Below, piece after piece: positions 31,211 through 39,435 of a stretch of 64,000 nt of DNA. Where the stretch lies: NCBI GenBank assembly GCA_900549235.1, contig URNT01000013.1, positions 1-64,000 on the forward strand. Direction: 5' to 3'. The notes beneath the pieces are model-generated. The model had not been told where the DNA came from and made no database searches. It worked only from the letters and a program-made list of their open reading frames with translations. The number at the start of each line of letters is the position of its first letter. Position 1 is the stretch's first letter. The DNA is from an uncultured Clostridium sp. GTDB taxonomy: Bacteria > Bacillota > Clostridia > Lachnospirales > Lachnospiraceae. The position numbers and the translations under genes were made by a program.

Positions 31211-32404
31211 CTAACGGGTGGGAAATTTGCCTTCTTCTGCGATCTTTTTATTCAGCTCCTGAAGATACAGGTCCTCATCAACCGGATTTTCTACCTCTTT
31301 GCCCAGCCAGGATGATAAAAGGATAGCATTTGCCAGGTTGACGCCGTTAATGCCGTCTGTTCCGGGAGCCAGAAGGGGGCTTCCGGTAAGGATGTGGAGG
31401 GCAAAGTTCTCCATAACGGTGGTGTGCTGATACCCCCAGCCGTCTACATTTTCAAAGGTCTCTATATCGTACATCTCGCTGGCGCCGGCAGAGTTGCCGC
31501 TGGTAAGCCTGGCAACCTCCATCATGGACATGGTAGCGTTCAGCTCGTCCTCGTTTTTCTTCAGGCGGTATATAGTGGCTGTTTTGCTGCCCTCTACCAC
31601 GATCTTTCCGCCGGATAAGTCGATCTCCAGGCGGTCGGTTCCGATGGGATCGTGGGTGCAGGTGATAAAGCAGCCGGTGGCTCCGTTTGGATACTCTGTA
31701 ACAACGGTTACATCATTTTCCACTACAATATCCCTGTGGCATCCGTAGAGGCACTTTGCGTAAACCTTGCTTGGAACGCCGCACATCCACTGCCACAGAT
31801 CCAGCTGATGAGGAGCCTGATTTACCAGGACACCGCCGCCTTCTCCGCCCCAGGTAGCTCTCCATTCACTCTGGGCATAGTAGCTGTCAGGACGCCACCA
31901 GGAGTTAATGATCCAGTTGGAGCGGCGGATTTCGCCTAATTCTCCCGATTCAATGATCTCCTTTACCTTCTGGTACAGCTTGTTGGTTCTCTGGTTGAAC
32001 ATGATGCCGAAGGCTGTCTCCGGGTGAGCCTGGGCGCACTCGTTCATCTGGCGGACTGCCTTGGAATATACGCCTGCAGGCTTCTCGCCCAGTACCGGCA
32101 TACCATGCTCCAGACAGTAGATGGCGATCTCGGTGTGGAGATAGTGGGGAACGGTGGTGATGACTGCGTCTACGTCTCCGGAAGCTACCATTTCCTTCCA
32201 GTCACTGTAAAATGGATATTCCGGATATTTTTCCTTACACATGGCCTCCTTAGCGGGATCTGTGTCACACAGGGCTCCAAGAGCGCAGTGAGGGGGACAC
32301 TCCGGTGCAGGCATACCTGCAAAGCCGCCTTTTCCGGTGAGAAAGCCTGCATAGGCTCCGCCCTGGGCTCCAATACCGATGATACCATAACGAATTTTTT
32401 CCAT
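31211..32404 (-). CDS. Gfo/Idh/MocA family oxidoreductase, larger paralogue
   Basis: At 397 residues this is a second member of the same family. The nucleotide-binding start is YGIIGIGAQGGAYAGFL, the catalytic motif GEKPAGVYSK, and the substrate-domain motif GGGVLVNQAPHQLDLWQWM. It is only distantly similar to its neighbour and has a longer N-terminal loop, so the two enzymes probably act on different intermediates or positions. The conserved lysine and histidine are intact in both. Confidence 0.9.
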   Translation of the reverse strand: MEKIRYGIIGIGAQGGAYAGFLTGKGGFAGMPAPECPPHCALGALCDTDPAKEAMCKEKYPEYPFYSDWKEMVASGDVDAVITTVPHYLHTEIAIYCLEHGMPVLGEKPAGVYSKAVRQMNECAQAHPETAFGIMFNQRTNKLYQKVKEIIESGELGEIRRSNWIINSWWRPDSYYAQSEWRATWGGEGGGVLVNQAPHQLDLWQWMCGVPSKVYAKCLYGCHRDIVVENDVTVVTEYPNGATGCFITCTHDPIGTDRLEIDLSGGKIVVEGSKTATIYRLKKNEDELNATMSMMEVARLTSGNSAGASEMYDIETFENVDGWGYQHTTVMENFALHILTGSPLLAPGTDGINGVNLANAILLSSWLGKEVENPVDEDLYLQELNKKIAEEGKFPTR

Positions 32405-32428
32405 AGCTTACTGTCTTCCTTTCTTTTC

Positions 32429-33304
32429 TCAGATCTGATCCAGAATACCGCAAAGAGCGTGATACTGCATGGCGTAGCCCTCGGCACCGTCCTTTGCCTT
32501 ATTTTCCTTAATAATATGTTCTGCCTCTGTGGTTTCCAGGCTTGCAAGTGAATCAAAGAGTACCAGGTGGGGCTCCAGGGTAAGGAAGCCCTCGTAGCCT
32601 TCCTCTGTAATGGCGCGCTTTAAAAGCTGGGCGATCTTTCCTTCACCGGTTCCGCAGACTACATTTTCCTGATTTGCTGTTACTGCATCCTTAATATGAA
32701 TATAAGCAATATATGGCCTCAAAAGCTCCCAGCAGACCTCGGTGTCTTCCCCGCACTGGACGAAGTTTGCAAAATCAAAGGCCGCCTGGAAATGCTCATC
32801 TCCCATGGCGTCTAAAAGCTCCTTACATCTAACGCCGGTGTCTCCGTAGATCTCTTTTTCATTTTCATGGATCAGGATCACGTCATATTTCTTTGCGATC
32901 TCAAGAAATTCTCTTACCTTTCTAAGAACGGTGTCCCGGTAGTCCTCCGGGTTCTTTCCCTCCGGGATAAAGAAGCTGAACATCCTTATGTAACGGCAGT
33001 CTAACAGCCGGCCGATCCTGCACAGCTCCTCTAACTGTTTTTTCTGTTTTTCAAAGCCTTCCTCGTCCTCGACTCCTACCTTTCCGATGGGAGAGCCCAG
33101 GGAGGAAACCTTTACCTGAAACTGTTCAAGCCTTGGCAGCAGCGTTTCCTTTACCTCAGCCTCCGTATAATCCGCAATTCCCTTTCCATCAGCGGAGCGC
33201 AGAGAGATATAGCTCATACCCAGCTTTGCAACGGTTTCCAGCTGTTTGGTGAAATCTGAGCTGATCTCATCCGCGAAGCCGGAAATCAAAATCCGATCCT
33301 TCAT
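32429..33304 (-). CDS. TIM-barrel sugar isomerase/epimerase
   Basis: The chosen start (33304) has AAAGGAG eight nt upstream and gives MKDRILISGFADEISSDFTK; the frame is open to 33346. The 291-residue protein is the second TIM-barrel isomerase of the operon. Metal-ligand blocks are VILIHENEKEIYGDTG, FDFANFVQCGE and YIHIKDA. The C-terminal LEPHLVLFDSLASLETTEAE precedes a short tail. It is the first gene of the unit and is not closely similar to the isomerase at 29307. Confidence 0.87.
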   Translation of the reverse strand: MKDRILISGFADEISSDFTKQLETVAKLGMSYISLRSADGKGIADYTEAEVKETLLPRLEQFQVKVSSLGSPIGKVGVEDEEGFEKQKKQLEELCRIGRLLDCRYIRMFSFFIPEGKNPEDYRDTVLRKVREFLEIAKKYDVILIHENEKEIYGDTGVRCKELLDAMGDEHFQAAFDFANFVQCGEDTEVCWELLRPYIAYIHIKDAVTANQENVVCGTGEGKIAQLLKRAITEEGYEGFLTLEPHLVLFDSLASLETTEAEHIIKENKAKDGAEGYAMQYHALCGILDQI

Positions 33305-33391
33305 ATGTCTGTCTCCTTTCGCATATGTATAGGTATATTTTACCATTTGGATTAGGGAAAAAACAGGACATATCTAGGCATTATTAGCATA

Positions 33392-33421
33392 TTTTAATTT
33401 ATTGGGGGAGATTTTATCAAA
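33392..33421 (-). promoter_or_regulatory. Candidate promoter of the oxidoreductase/isomerase operon
   Basis: Minus strand TTGATA (33421-33416), 18 bp, TAAAAT (33397-33392). A second possible -10 (TAAAAT in TGGTAAAATATA) lies nearer the gene without a good -35. No catabolite-control operator was recognised. Confidence 0.45.
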
Positions 33422-33439
33422 ATCTGTCCGAAAGGACCC

Positions 33440-33470
33440 GAAAAAAAGAACCCGGAGACTGGCTCCGGGC
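33440..33470 (-). terminator. Terminator after yajC
   Basis: CCCGGAG-CCAGT-CTCCGGG, a perfect 7-bp stem, followed by TTCTTTTTTT on the minus strand. It separates the tgt/yajC unit from the sugar operon. Confidence 0.9.
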
Positions 33471-33496
33471 TGATGTGGTTCCTGCAGCAGATCCGC

Positions 33497-33772
33497 TTAA
33501 GCCTCTGGCTTTTCAACGCGGACAATCGCTGCTTTCTGCATCGGGATACGGCAGTTCTTGTTGCTGCCGAATTCTACGATCACGTCTTCATCGGTCATAT
33601 CAATGATTACGCCGTAAAAACCGCTGGTTGTCAGAATGGTATCACCTACCGCAAGGCTGTTCATCAGCTCCTGCTGTCTCTGCTTTTCTTTCTTCTGTGG
33701 ACGGATGGCCATAAAATACAGCAGTGCACCCAGAACCACGATATAAAGAATAATACCGATTGTTCCTTCCAT
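33497..33772 (-). CDS. yajC: Preprotein translocase accessory subunit YajC
   Basis: YajC is a single-span membrane protein that associates with SecDF-YidC and the Sec translocon. The start at 33772 (MEGTIGIILYIVVLGALLYF) has GGAGG eight nt upstream; the frame runs on to 33910 over the tgt end. The 91 residues comprise one transmembrane helix (about 4-22), the conserved IRPQKKEKQRQQELMNSL and a KOW-like C-terminal part with GDTILTTSGFYGVI. It follows tgt, a common arrangement. Confidence 0.94.
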   Translation of the reverse strand: MEGTIGIILYIVVLGALLYFMAIRPQKKEKQRQQELMNSLAVGDTILTTSGFYGVIIDMTDEDVIVEFGSNKNCRIPMQKAAIVRVEKPEA

Positions 33773-33827
33773 TGTCGCTTCCTCCTTCATCTGCGCCGCC
33801 GCCTCGCCGCAGCACTTGTTTCTTGTT

Positions 33828-34961
33828 TTATCTGGAGCCTTCCATACCAGCCAGCTTCTTTGCCTTATACTCGCTGTAGCGGTGCTCCTCAATGGCGTCG
33901 CGAATTTCATTCATCATTGTATTATAAAAATACAAATTATGCAAGGTGCATAATCTCATTCCCAGCATTTCTTTTGCTTTCAGCAGATGGCGGATATAAG
34001 CCCTGCTGTAGGAACGGCAGGCGGGGCAGCCGCAGCCTTCCTCGATGGGACGGGAATCCAGCTCGTATTTCTGGTTGAACAGGTTGAGCTTCCCATGGTT
34101 GGTGTATACATGGCCATGGCGTCCGTTTCTGGAAGGGTACACGCAGTCAAAGAAGTCCACGCCCCGGTCTACGGCCTCCAGGATATTAGCCGGAGTGCCC
34201 ACTCCCATCAGATAGACCGGTTTGTCCTCCGGCAGATGGGGAACAGTTACATCCAGCACATGGTACATCTCCTCATGGCTCTCTCCCACTGCCAGGCCGC
34301 CGATGGCGTAGCCGTCCAGATCCATCTCGCGGATGGTCTCCGCGTGGCGGATGCGGATCTCGTCTACCACGCCGCCCTGGTTGATGCCAAAGAGCAGCTG
34401 CTCCTTATTCACCGTATCAGGAAGGCTGTTGAGCCTTGCCATCTCCTCCTTGCAGCGCTTAAGCCATCTGGTGGTACGGTCAACGGAATTGCGGATATAG
34501 TCATAATCCGCATGGCTTGGAGGACATTCGTCAAAGGCCATGGCTATGGTGGAGCCAAGGTTTGACTGGATCTGCATACTTTCCTCCGGTCCCATAAAGA
34601 TCTTGCGTCCGTCAATATGGGAGCTGAAGTATACGCCCTCCTCCTTGATCTTTCGCAGCTGGGTCAGGGAAAATACCTGAAAACCGCCGGAATCTGTGAG
34701 AATGGGCCGGTCCCAGTTCATAAACCGGTGAAGGCCGCCAAATTCCTTTATGAGGGTATCTCCTGTGCGGACATGGAGATGATAGGTGTTGGAAAGCTCT
34801 ACCTGAGTGCCGATCTCCCGAAGATCATCGGTGGATACGGCTCCCTTGATGGCTCCTACGGTTCCTACGTTCATAAACACCGGAGTCTGGATGGTGCCAT
34901 GGACAGTTTCCATCACAGCCCGCTTGGCGCGTCCGTCTTTTGTGATTACCTGATATTTCAT
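33828..34961 (-). CDS. tgt: Queuine/preQ1 tRNA-guanine transglycosylase
   Basis: Tgt exchanges the wobble guanine of GUN anticodon tRNAs for preQ1 on the queuosine pathway. The 377 residues have the nucleophile region LTDSGGFQVFSL, the substrate loop GGLAVGES, the second catalytic Asp in GVDFFDCVYPSRNGRHG and the zinc site CGCPACRSYSRAYIRHLLKAKE with a downstream His. It starts 3 bp after scfB, so it is co-transcribed with the RiPP genes. Confidence 0.97.
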   Translation of the reverse strand: MKYQVITKDGRAKRAVMETVHGTIQTPVFMNVGTVGAIKGAVSTDDLREIGTQVELSNTYHLHVRTGDTLIKEFGGLHRFMNWDRPILTDSGGFQVFSLTQLRKIKEEGVYFSSHIDGRKIFMGPEESMQIQSNLGSTIAMAFDECPPSHADYDYIRNSVDRTTRWLKRCKEEMARLNSLPDTVNKEQLLFGINQGGVVDEIRIRHAETIREMDLDGYAIGGLAVGESHEEMYHVLDVTVPHLPEDKPVYLMGVGTPANILEAVDRGVDFFDCVYPSRNGRHGHVYTNHGKLNLFNQKYELDSRPIEEGCGCPACRSYSRAYIRHLLKAKEMLGMRLCTLHNLYFYNTMMNEIRDAIEEHRYSEYKAKKLAGMEGSR

Positions 34962-34964
34962 ATA

Positions 34965-36362
34965 TTATGCCTCGTCAGCTAACGCTGCTTTGATCATGAT
35001 GGCACACTCGATCCTCTTTTTCTGCATCTCGCAGCCGATGTCGTAGGTGCCGTTGATGGATCCAGTAAAGTTGTGGGCATTGGCCGCGCAGCCGCCGCTG
35101 CAGTAGAATCTGGCGAAGCAGTCCCTGCATTTTTCCTTGGCGTATACGTTGCAGAGCTTGAACTCGTCACGGACTGCCTCGTTTACGATGCCAGTGTCAA
35201 CATTCCCCAGCAGAAACTCCTCCTGCCCAACAAACTGGTGGCAGGGGTAAAGGTCTCCCCAGGGGGTGACAGCCAGGTACTCAGTACCGGAGCCGCAGCC
35301 TGCCATACGCTTGGCTACGCAGGGGCCCGCATTTAAGTCCAGCATAAAGTGGAAGAAGTTAAAGCCTCTTCCCTCTTTTTTTCGCTTTATAAACTCCTTT
35401 GCCAGGCGGTCGTATTCTTCAAGGATCTTCGGAAGGTCCTCTCTGCGGATGGCGTAGTCCTCCCCATCCTCCGCAACCACCGGCTCCATAGACATCTGCT
35501 CAAATCCCAGGTCCGCATAGTGGAGCACATCATCGGCAAAGTCCAGGTTATTTCTCGTAAAGGTGCCTCTTACATAATAATCCTTCTGCCCCCGGCTCTT
35601 CGCAAAGGCCTGGAACTTGGGAACAGTCAGGTCATAGCTGCCTTTTCCGTTGCGGAAGGGACGCATCTTATCGTTTACCTCTTTTCTTCCGTCCAGGCTA
35701 AGAACCACATTGCTCATCTCCCGGTTACAGAAGTCCATCACCTCGTCATTTAACAGGACGCCGTTGGTGGTAAGGGTGAAACGGAATTTCTTATCGTGGG
35801 CCTCCTCCTGGGAGCGGCCGTATTCTACCAGGCGCTTTACTACATCCCAGTTCATAAGAGGCTCGCCGCCAAAGAAGTCCACCTCAAGGTTGCGGCGGCT
35901 TCCGGAGTTGGCGATCAGGAAATCCAGGGCCTTTTTTCCTACCTCATAGCTCATCAGAGCGCGGCGGCCATGGTACTCCCCTTCTTCCGCAAAGCAGTAG
36001 CGGCAGGCCAGGTTGCAGTCATGGGCAATATGGAGGCACAATGCCTTGACAACGGTTTTTCTCTTTTTGAAATCTACCACAAAATCACGGTAGATGTCTC
36101 TGGTAAGAAGCTGCTCTGCCTGGATCAGCTCCTCAATATCCTCTAAGGCTTCTGAAAGCTCCCGGCGGCTGTAGCGGTCCTTCAGCTCCTCATATACAGC
36201 CTCTTTTACTTCCTGTGGAAGAGCCTCCGGCTTTTCAAGCTCAGGCATATGGGCTGAAACAACGGCAATGGCATCATAAACCAGGGGGTCTACCACATGG
36301 ACGGAGCCGCTGTTTACGTCCAGTACGATATGATAGCCATTGTTAATATACTGATGTATCAC
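34965..36362 (-). CDS. scfB: SCIFF radical SAM maturase
   Basis: The 465-residue enzyme matures the adjacent six-cysteine peptide by forming Cys-to-Thr thioether links. The SAM-binding cluster cysteines are Cys116, Cys120 and Cys123 in CNLACRYCFAEEG. A RiPP-recognition-like N-terminal region spans about 1-100. A cysteine-rich SPASM region near the C-terminus (CHQF, CNVYAKEKCRDC, FYCSGGC, DIGCEMQ) holds auxiliary clusters. Length and arrangement match CteB-type SCIFF maturases. It lies 111 bp after scfA, separated by a hairpin. Confidence 0.95.
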   Translation of the reverse strand: MIHQYINNGYHIVLDVNSGSVHVVDPLVYDAIAVVSAHMPELEKPEALPQEVKEAVYEELKDRYSRRELSEALEDIEELIQAEQLLTRDIYRDFVVDFKKRKTVVKALCLHIAHDCNLACRYCFAEEGEYHGRRALMSYEVGKKALDFLIANSGSRRNLEVDFFGGEPLMNWDVVKRLVEYGRSQEEAHDKKFRFTLTTNGVLLNDEVMDFCNREMSNVVLSLDGRKEVNDKMRPFRNGKGSYDLTVPKFQAFAKSRGQKDYYVRGTFTRNNLDFADDVLHYADLGFEQMSMEPVVAEDGEDYAIRREDLPKILEEYDRLAKEFIKRKKEGRGFNFFHFMLDLNAGPCVAKRMAGCGSGTEYLAVTPWGDLYPCHQFVGQEEFLLGNVDTGIVNEAVRDEFKLCNVYAKEKCRDCFARFYCSGGCAANAHNFTGSINGTYDIGCEMQKKRIECAIMIKAALADEA

Positions 36363-36410
36363 GATCTGTTCTCTCTTTCTAAGGGATCATGTCCCTGTCA
36401 TAAACATGGT

Positions 36411-36445
36411 AAAGCCCCTACAATCCCATCGACCATAGGGGCTTT
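36411..36445 (-). terminator. Hairpin between scfA and scfB, possible attenuator
   Basis: AAAGCCCCTA/TAGGGGCTTT is a perfect 10-bp stem with a 15-nt loop; on the minus strand it ends in GGGGCTTTACC, a weak T-tract. Partial termination here would make more precursor peptide than maturase. Confidence 0.55.
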
Positions 36446-36473
36446 CATACCGGGTTTTGGCTGACAGCGCCGA

Positions 36474-36620
36474 TCAGCGGTTTGCGTTCTCGCAGCTCTG
36501 ATTGCCAACGGTACAGGATGTCTTACATGCGGACTGGCAGGATGTCTGGCACTCGCCGCAGCCACCCTTCTTCATGGTGTCCTTTAATGTGTTCGTATTC
36601 AATGTCTTAACGTGCTTCAT
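36474..36620 (-). CDS. scfA: SCIFF six-cysteine RiPP precursor peptide
   Basis: A 48-residue ORF starts MKHVKTLNTNTLKDTMKKGG and continues with cysteines at 21, 24, 28, 32, 36 and 43, the SCIFF pattern. In the Clostridium thermocellum peptide a thioether joins Cys32 and Thr37; both residues are present at those positions here. GAGGTG lies before the ATG and a promoter is at 36656-36684. The leader is conserved in nearly all clostridia, yet the biological role of the mature peptide is unknown. Confidence 0.96.
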   Translation of the reverse strand: MKHVKTLNTNTLKDTMKKGGCGECQTSCQSACKTSCTVGNQSCENANR

Positions 36621-36655
36621 AGTACGGCACCTCCTCTTATCCTATATTCCTACAG

Positions 36656-36684
36656 ATTATACCATAGGTTTTTGGGTCTTGCAA
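36656..36684 (-). promoter_or_regulatory. Promoter of scfA
   Basis: Minus strand TTGCAA (36684-36679), 17 bp, exact TATAAT (36661-36656), about 35 nt before the scfA start codon. Confidence 0.75.
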
Positions 36685-36757
36685 TTAGATTTGCGCATAT
36701 TTTCCCGGCAGGACAGAATATATTGAAGCATAAACCCTGCTTAAGGAGATATGATTT

Positions 36758-37117
36758 ATGGAACATGGCATTATTAAGCCCATGATGCGCTCCCTGCTGG
36801 TATCCTATATCCTGTCAGGCATCCTTCTGGCCGCCCTGGCCTTCGCCCTTTATAAGCTGCGGCTGAGCGAAGGCGTGGTGAATATCATGGTCTACAGCGT
36901 GTATCTGATTACCTGTCTGATCGGAGGGCTCCTGGCGGGCAGACGGCTCCGGCAGCGCCGGTTCTTCTGGGGGCTTTTATCCGGCCTCTTTTACTTTGTA
37001 GTGCTCTTTGCCGTATCCTGGGCCATAAATATGGGCAGCTCAATCGATATGGAGCGCTCTGTTACGGTTATGGCTGTCTGCGCCCTGGGCGGGACCCTGG
37101 GTGGGATGATGAGCTGA
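36758..37117 (+). CDS. Small membrane protein, TIGR04086-like
   Basis: This 119-residue protein has four predicted transmembrane segments, near 8-30, 40-60, 68-92 and 98-116. It lacks soluble domains. Its size, the LIGGLLAGRR turn and the position divergent from scfA fit the TIGR04086 family of clostridial membrane proteins, as far as I recall that family. AAGGAG lies ten nt before the ATG. Its last 50 bp overlap the convergent lspA-like gene. The function is unknown. Confidence 0.7.
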   Translation: MEHGIIKPMMRSLLVSYILSGILLAALAFALYKLRLSEGVVNIMVYSVYLITCLIGGLLAGRRLRQRRFFWGLLSGLFYFVVLFAVSWAINMGSSIDMERSVTVMAVCALGGTLGGMMS

Positions 37118-37577
37118 GCTCCTTTATGGAGTCAAACAGCTCTCCCAGCATAAACACCAGGGTCCCCAAAAATACGAACAGGTCCCCCAGGTTAAACACC
37201 ACCTTCTCAAGCGTCTTCCAGCGGATGGTAAAATAATCCACTACATACCCCCGTCTGACCCGGTCGTAAAGGTTGCTGATGGCGCCTCCAATCACAAGAG
37301 CCAGCCCCAGCTTCTGAGTGTTCCTTCCCTTTCTCAGCATAAGAACCCCCAGAGCCCCTGCCGCGGCGGACACCACCATGGCGGGGATCCCCTTTACCAG
37401 CTCCGGCCGTTCCTTTAGAAACCCAAAGGGAAAGCCGGAGTTGTGATTTTTATGGAGACGGATCCATCCCTTTCCCCAGGTCAGGTCCCTTGGAAAGGTA
37501 TCTGCCTCCTGCCGTTCTATCTCACTTTTTATTCCAAGATCCAGGGCGGCAATGCCGCCGATCAGCCATCCAAGCAT
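37068..37577 (-). CDS. Signal peptidase II-like protein (atypical LspA)
   Basis: LspA removes lipoprotein signal peptides in the membrane. This 169-residue protein keeps the family core: LDLGIKSEIE near the N-terminus, NSGFPFGFL, GGAISNLYDRVRRGYVVDYF with one catalytic Asp and VFNLGDLFVFLG with the other. It differs from typical LspA in an aligned basic segment, WGKGWIRLHKNHNSG, replacing the usual NTGAAF region. It also has a polar proline/serine tail of about 18 residues. It may be a second, specialised LspA. It overlaps the plus-strand membrane gene by 50 bp. Confidence 0.8.
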   Translation of the reverse strand: MLGWLIGGIAALDLGIKSEIERQEADTFPRDLTWGKGWIRLHKNHNSGFPFGFLKERPELVKGIPAMVVSAAAGALGVLMLRKGRNTQKLGLALVIGGAISNLYDRVRRGYVVDYFTIRWKTLEKVVFNLGDLFVFLGTLVFMLGELFDSIKELSSSSHPGSRPGRRQP

Positions 37578-37676
37578 CCTCTCACGCTTCCTTTCATATG
37601 GGTAGTATACCCGTTCTGTTTTATAAACATTCTACTATGATTTTATGTGACCGTCTACCGCTTTTGAACATATACT

Positions 37677-39434
37677 ATGGAAAACGCTTCCGCCGAGGTG
37701 TACATGTCAGCCTGTCCCTTTAATCCCGCTTCTGAATCCATTGCCGATTTTATATACCGCTACGGCAGCCTGCAGCTTGACCTGGAGGACCGGGAACAAT
37801 TCCCCTGTGTGGAGCCGGTGAGCCGCGATTATGCTGTGATTCATCTCCCTCTGGAGGGCATTGCCCCTGTTTCCCTGAGAAATTATCCCTATTACAGCAT
37901 CCCCAACCTTTTTACCCTTCTTGACAACCAGGCCATGGAGGCCTCAGGGATCCTTTCCGCCCTCCAGACGCCGGCGCTGGCCGGAGCCGGCCGGGGCGCT
38001 CTTATCGGCATCGTAGATACGGGAATCGATTACACCAATCCCATGTTCCGCTACAGCGACGGCACCACCCGCATCGCGGGGATCTGGGATCAGACTCTGC
38101 CGGAGGGGGAGGACGTGATCCCGGAGGGGGTTCCTGAATATTATCCCGGCGGCGGGGCAGCCTACGGTACGGAATTTACCAGGGAGCAGATCGATGAGGC
38201 CCTGGCATCTGATTCTCCCCTTTCTCTTGTGCCCTCCAGGGATACCAACGGCCACGGTACCTTTCTCGCGGGGATTGCCGCCGGAAACCGTCAGCCGGAG
38301 GAGGATTTTACAGGGGCAGCTCCCGGAGCGGAGCTTGTGGTGGTAAAGCTGAAACAGGCCAAGTCCTACCTGCGTGAATTTTATCTGGCGGCGGAGGGTT
38401 CTGAGGTCTATCAGGAAAATGATATTATGATGGGCATCAAATACCTCCGGGTTATGGCAGCCAGGCTCCGGCGTCCCATCGTAATCCTCATCGCCCTGGG
38501 CTCCAACCTGGGAAGCCATGAGGGAAGCTCACCTTTAAGTATGCTGTTTCGGGATTTCAGCGGGTATTTCGGCATCGCCTCTGTGATCGCCGCAGGAAAT
38601 GAAACCGGTTTTGCCCATCACTATCTGGGCCATGTACCCTCGGGGGATCAGTGGGAGGATGTGGAAATACGGGTGGGGCCGGAGGAAGCCAGACGGGGCT
38701 TTACCCTGGAATTGTGGTCCTCGAATACGGATACCTACTCCGTAGGCTTTCTTTCCCCCGGCGGCGAGCGGATCAACCGGATCCCCATTATCTCCGGCAA
38801 TGAAACCTCTATCCCCTTCCTTCTGGAGTCTACGGTGATCACCGTAAATTATGAGCTGATCGAGGCAGGCTCCGGGCGGCAGCTTACCTTCATCCGCTTC
38901 CGGACCCCCGCTCAGGGGATCTGGAACATACGGGTGTATAATTCCCAGTTTCTTACAGGGATCTATCATATGTGGCTTCCCACCCAGGGGATGATCTCTG
39001 ATGAAACTGTCTTTCTGCGGCCGGATCCCTATAATACGGTAACTCTGCCGGGCAATGCCCAGTCCCCTATTACCGTGGGAGCCTATGACCACAGAAATGG
39101 CAGCATCTATATCCATTCCAGCCGGGGCTACGCCCTGAACGGCGCTGTAAAGCCGGAGCTTGCGGCGCCGGGAGTGGCGGTGCTGGGGCCGGGAGGACGA
39201 GGACTTACAGAAAAAACCGGCACCAGCATCGGGGCGGCTATCACAGCCGGGACGGCGGCCTGTCTCCTCAGCTGGGGAATTGTAGAGGGAAATGAGCCCT
39301 CCATGAGCGAGACAGCCGTAAAAAGCTATCTGATCCGGGGAGCAAAAAGAAATCCAGCCTTCTCGTGGCCCAACCGTGAGTTCGGCTACGGAACGCTGGA
39401 TCTGCTCCAGTCCTTTTTAAATCTCAGAGAATAA
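37677..39434 (+). CDS. Subtilisin-like protease, clostridial Csp-type
   Basis: The 585-residue S8 protease has Asp114 in GIVDTGIDY, His193 in TNGHGTFLAGI and Ser517 in TGTSIGAAITAG, so the triad is intact. A large insertion of jelly-roll type lies between about 290 and 470, and the N-terminal 100 residues look like a prodomain; both resemble the Csp germination-protease relatives of Clostridia. There is no signal peptide. The ATG at 37677 has no clear binding site; an ATG at 37704 has GAGGTG close by and may be the real start. It ends 1 bp from convergent clpX. Confidence 0.85.
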   Translation: MENASAEVYMSACPFNPASESIADFIYRYGSLQLDLEDREQFPCVEPVSRDYAVIHLPLEGIAPVSLRNYPYYSIPNLFTLLDNQAMEASGILSALQTPALAGAGRGALIGIVDTGIDYTNPMFRYSDGTTRIAGIWDQTLPEGEDVIPEGVPEYYPGGGAAYGTEFTREQIDEALASDSPLSLVPSRDTNGHGTFLAGIAAGNRQPEEDFTGAAPGAELVVVKLKQAKSYLREFYLAAEGSEVYQENDIMMGIKYLRVMAARLRRPIVILIALGSNLGSHEGSSPLSMLFRDFSGYFGIASVIAAGNETGFAHHYLGHVPSGDQWEDVEIRVGPEEARRGFTLELWSSNTDTYSVGFLSPGGERINRIPIISGNETSIPFLLESTVITVNYELIEAGSGRQLTFIRFRTPAQGIWNIRVYNSQFLTGIYHMWLPTQGMISDETVFLRPDPYNTVTLPGNAQSPITVGAYDHRNGSIYIHSSRGYALNGAVKPELAAPGVAVLGPGGRGLTEKTGTSIGAAITAGTAACLLSWGIVEGNEPSMSETAVKSYLIRGAKRNPAFSWPNREFGYGTLDLLQSFLNLRE

Positions 39435-39435
39435 C

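Noticed and set aside
34962..34964. PreQ1 riboswitch for tgt
   Set aside because: tgt starts 3 bp after scfB, leaving no room for a leader.
37944..39116. Two long minus-strand frames opposite the Csp-type protease
   Set aside because: They are low in motif content, overlap an intact catalytic triad on the other strand and lack initiation signals.
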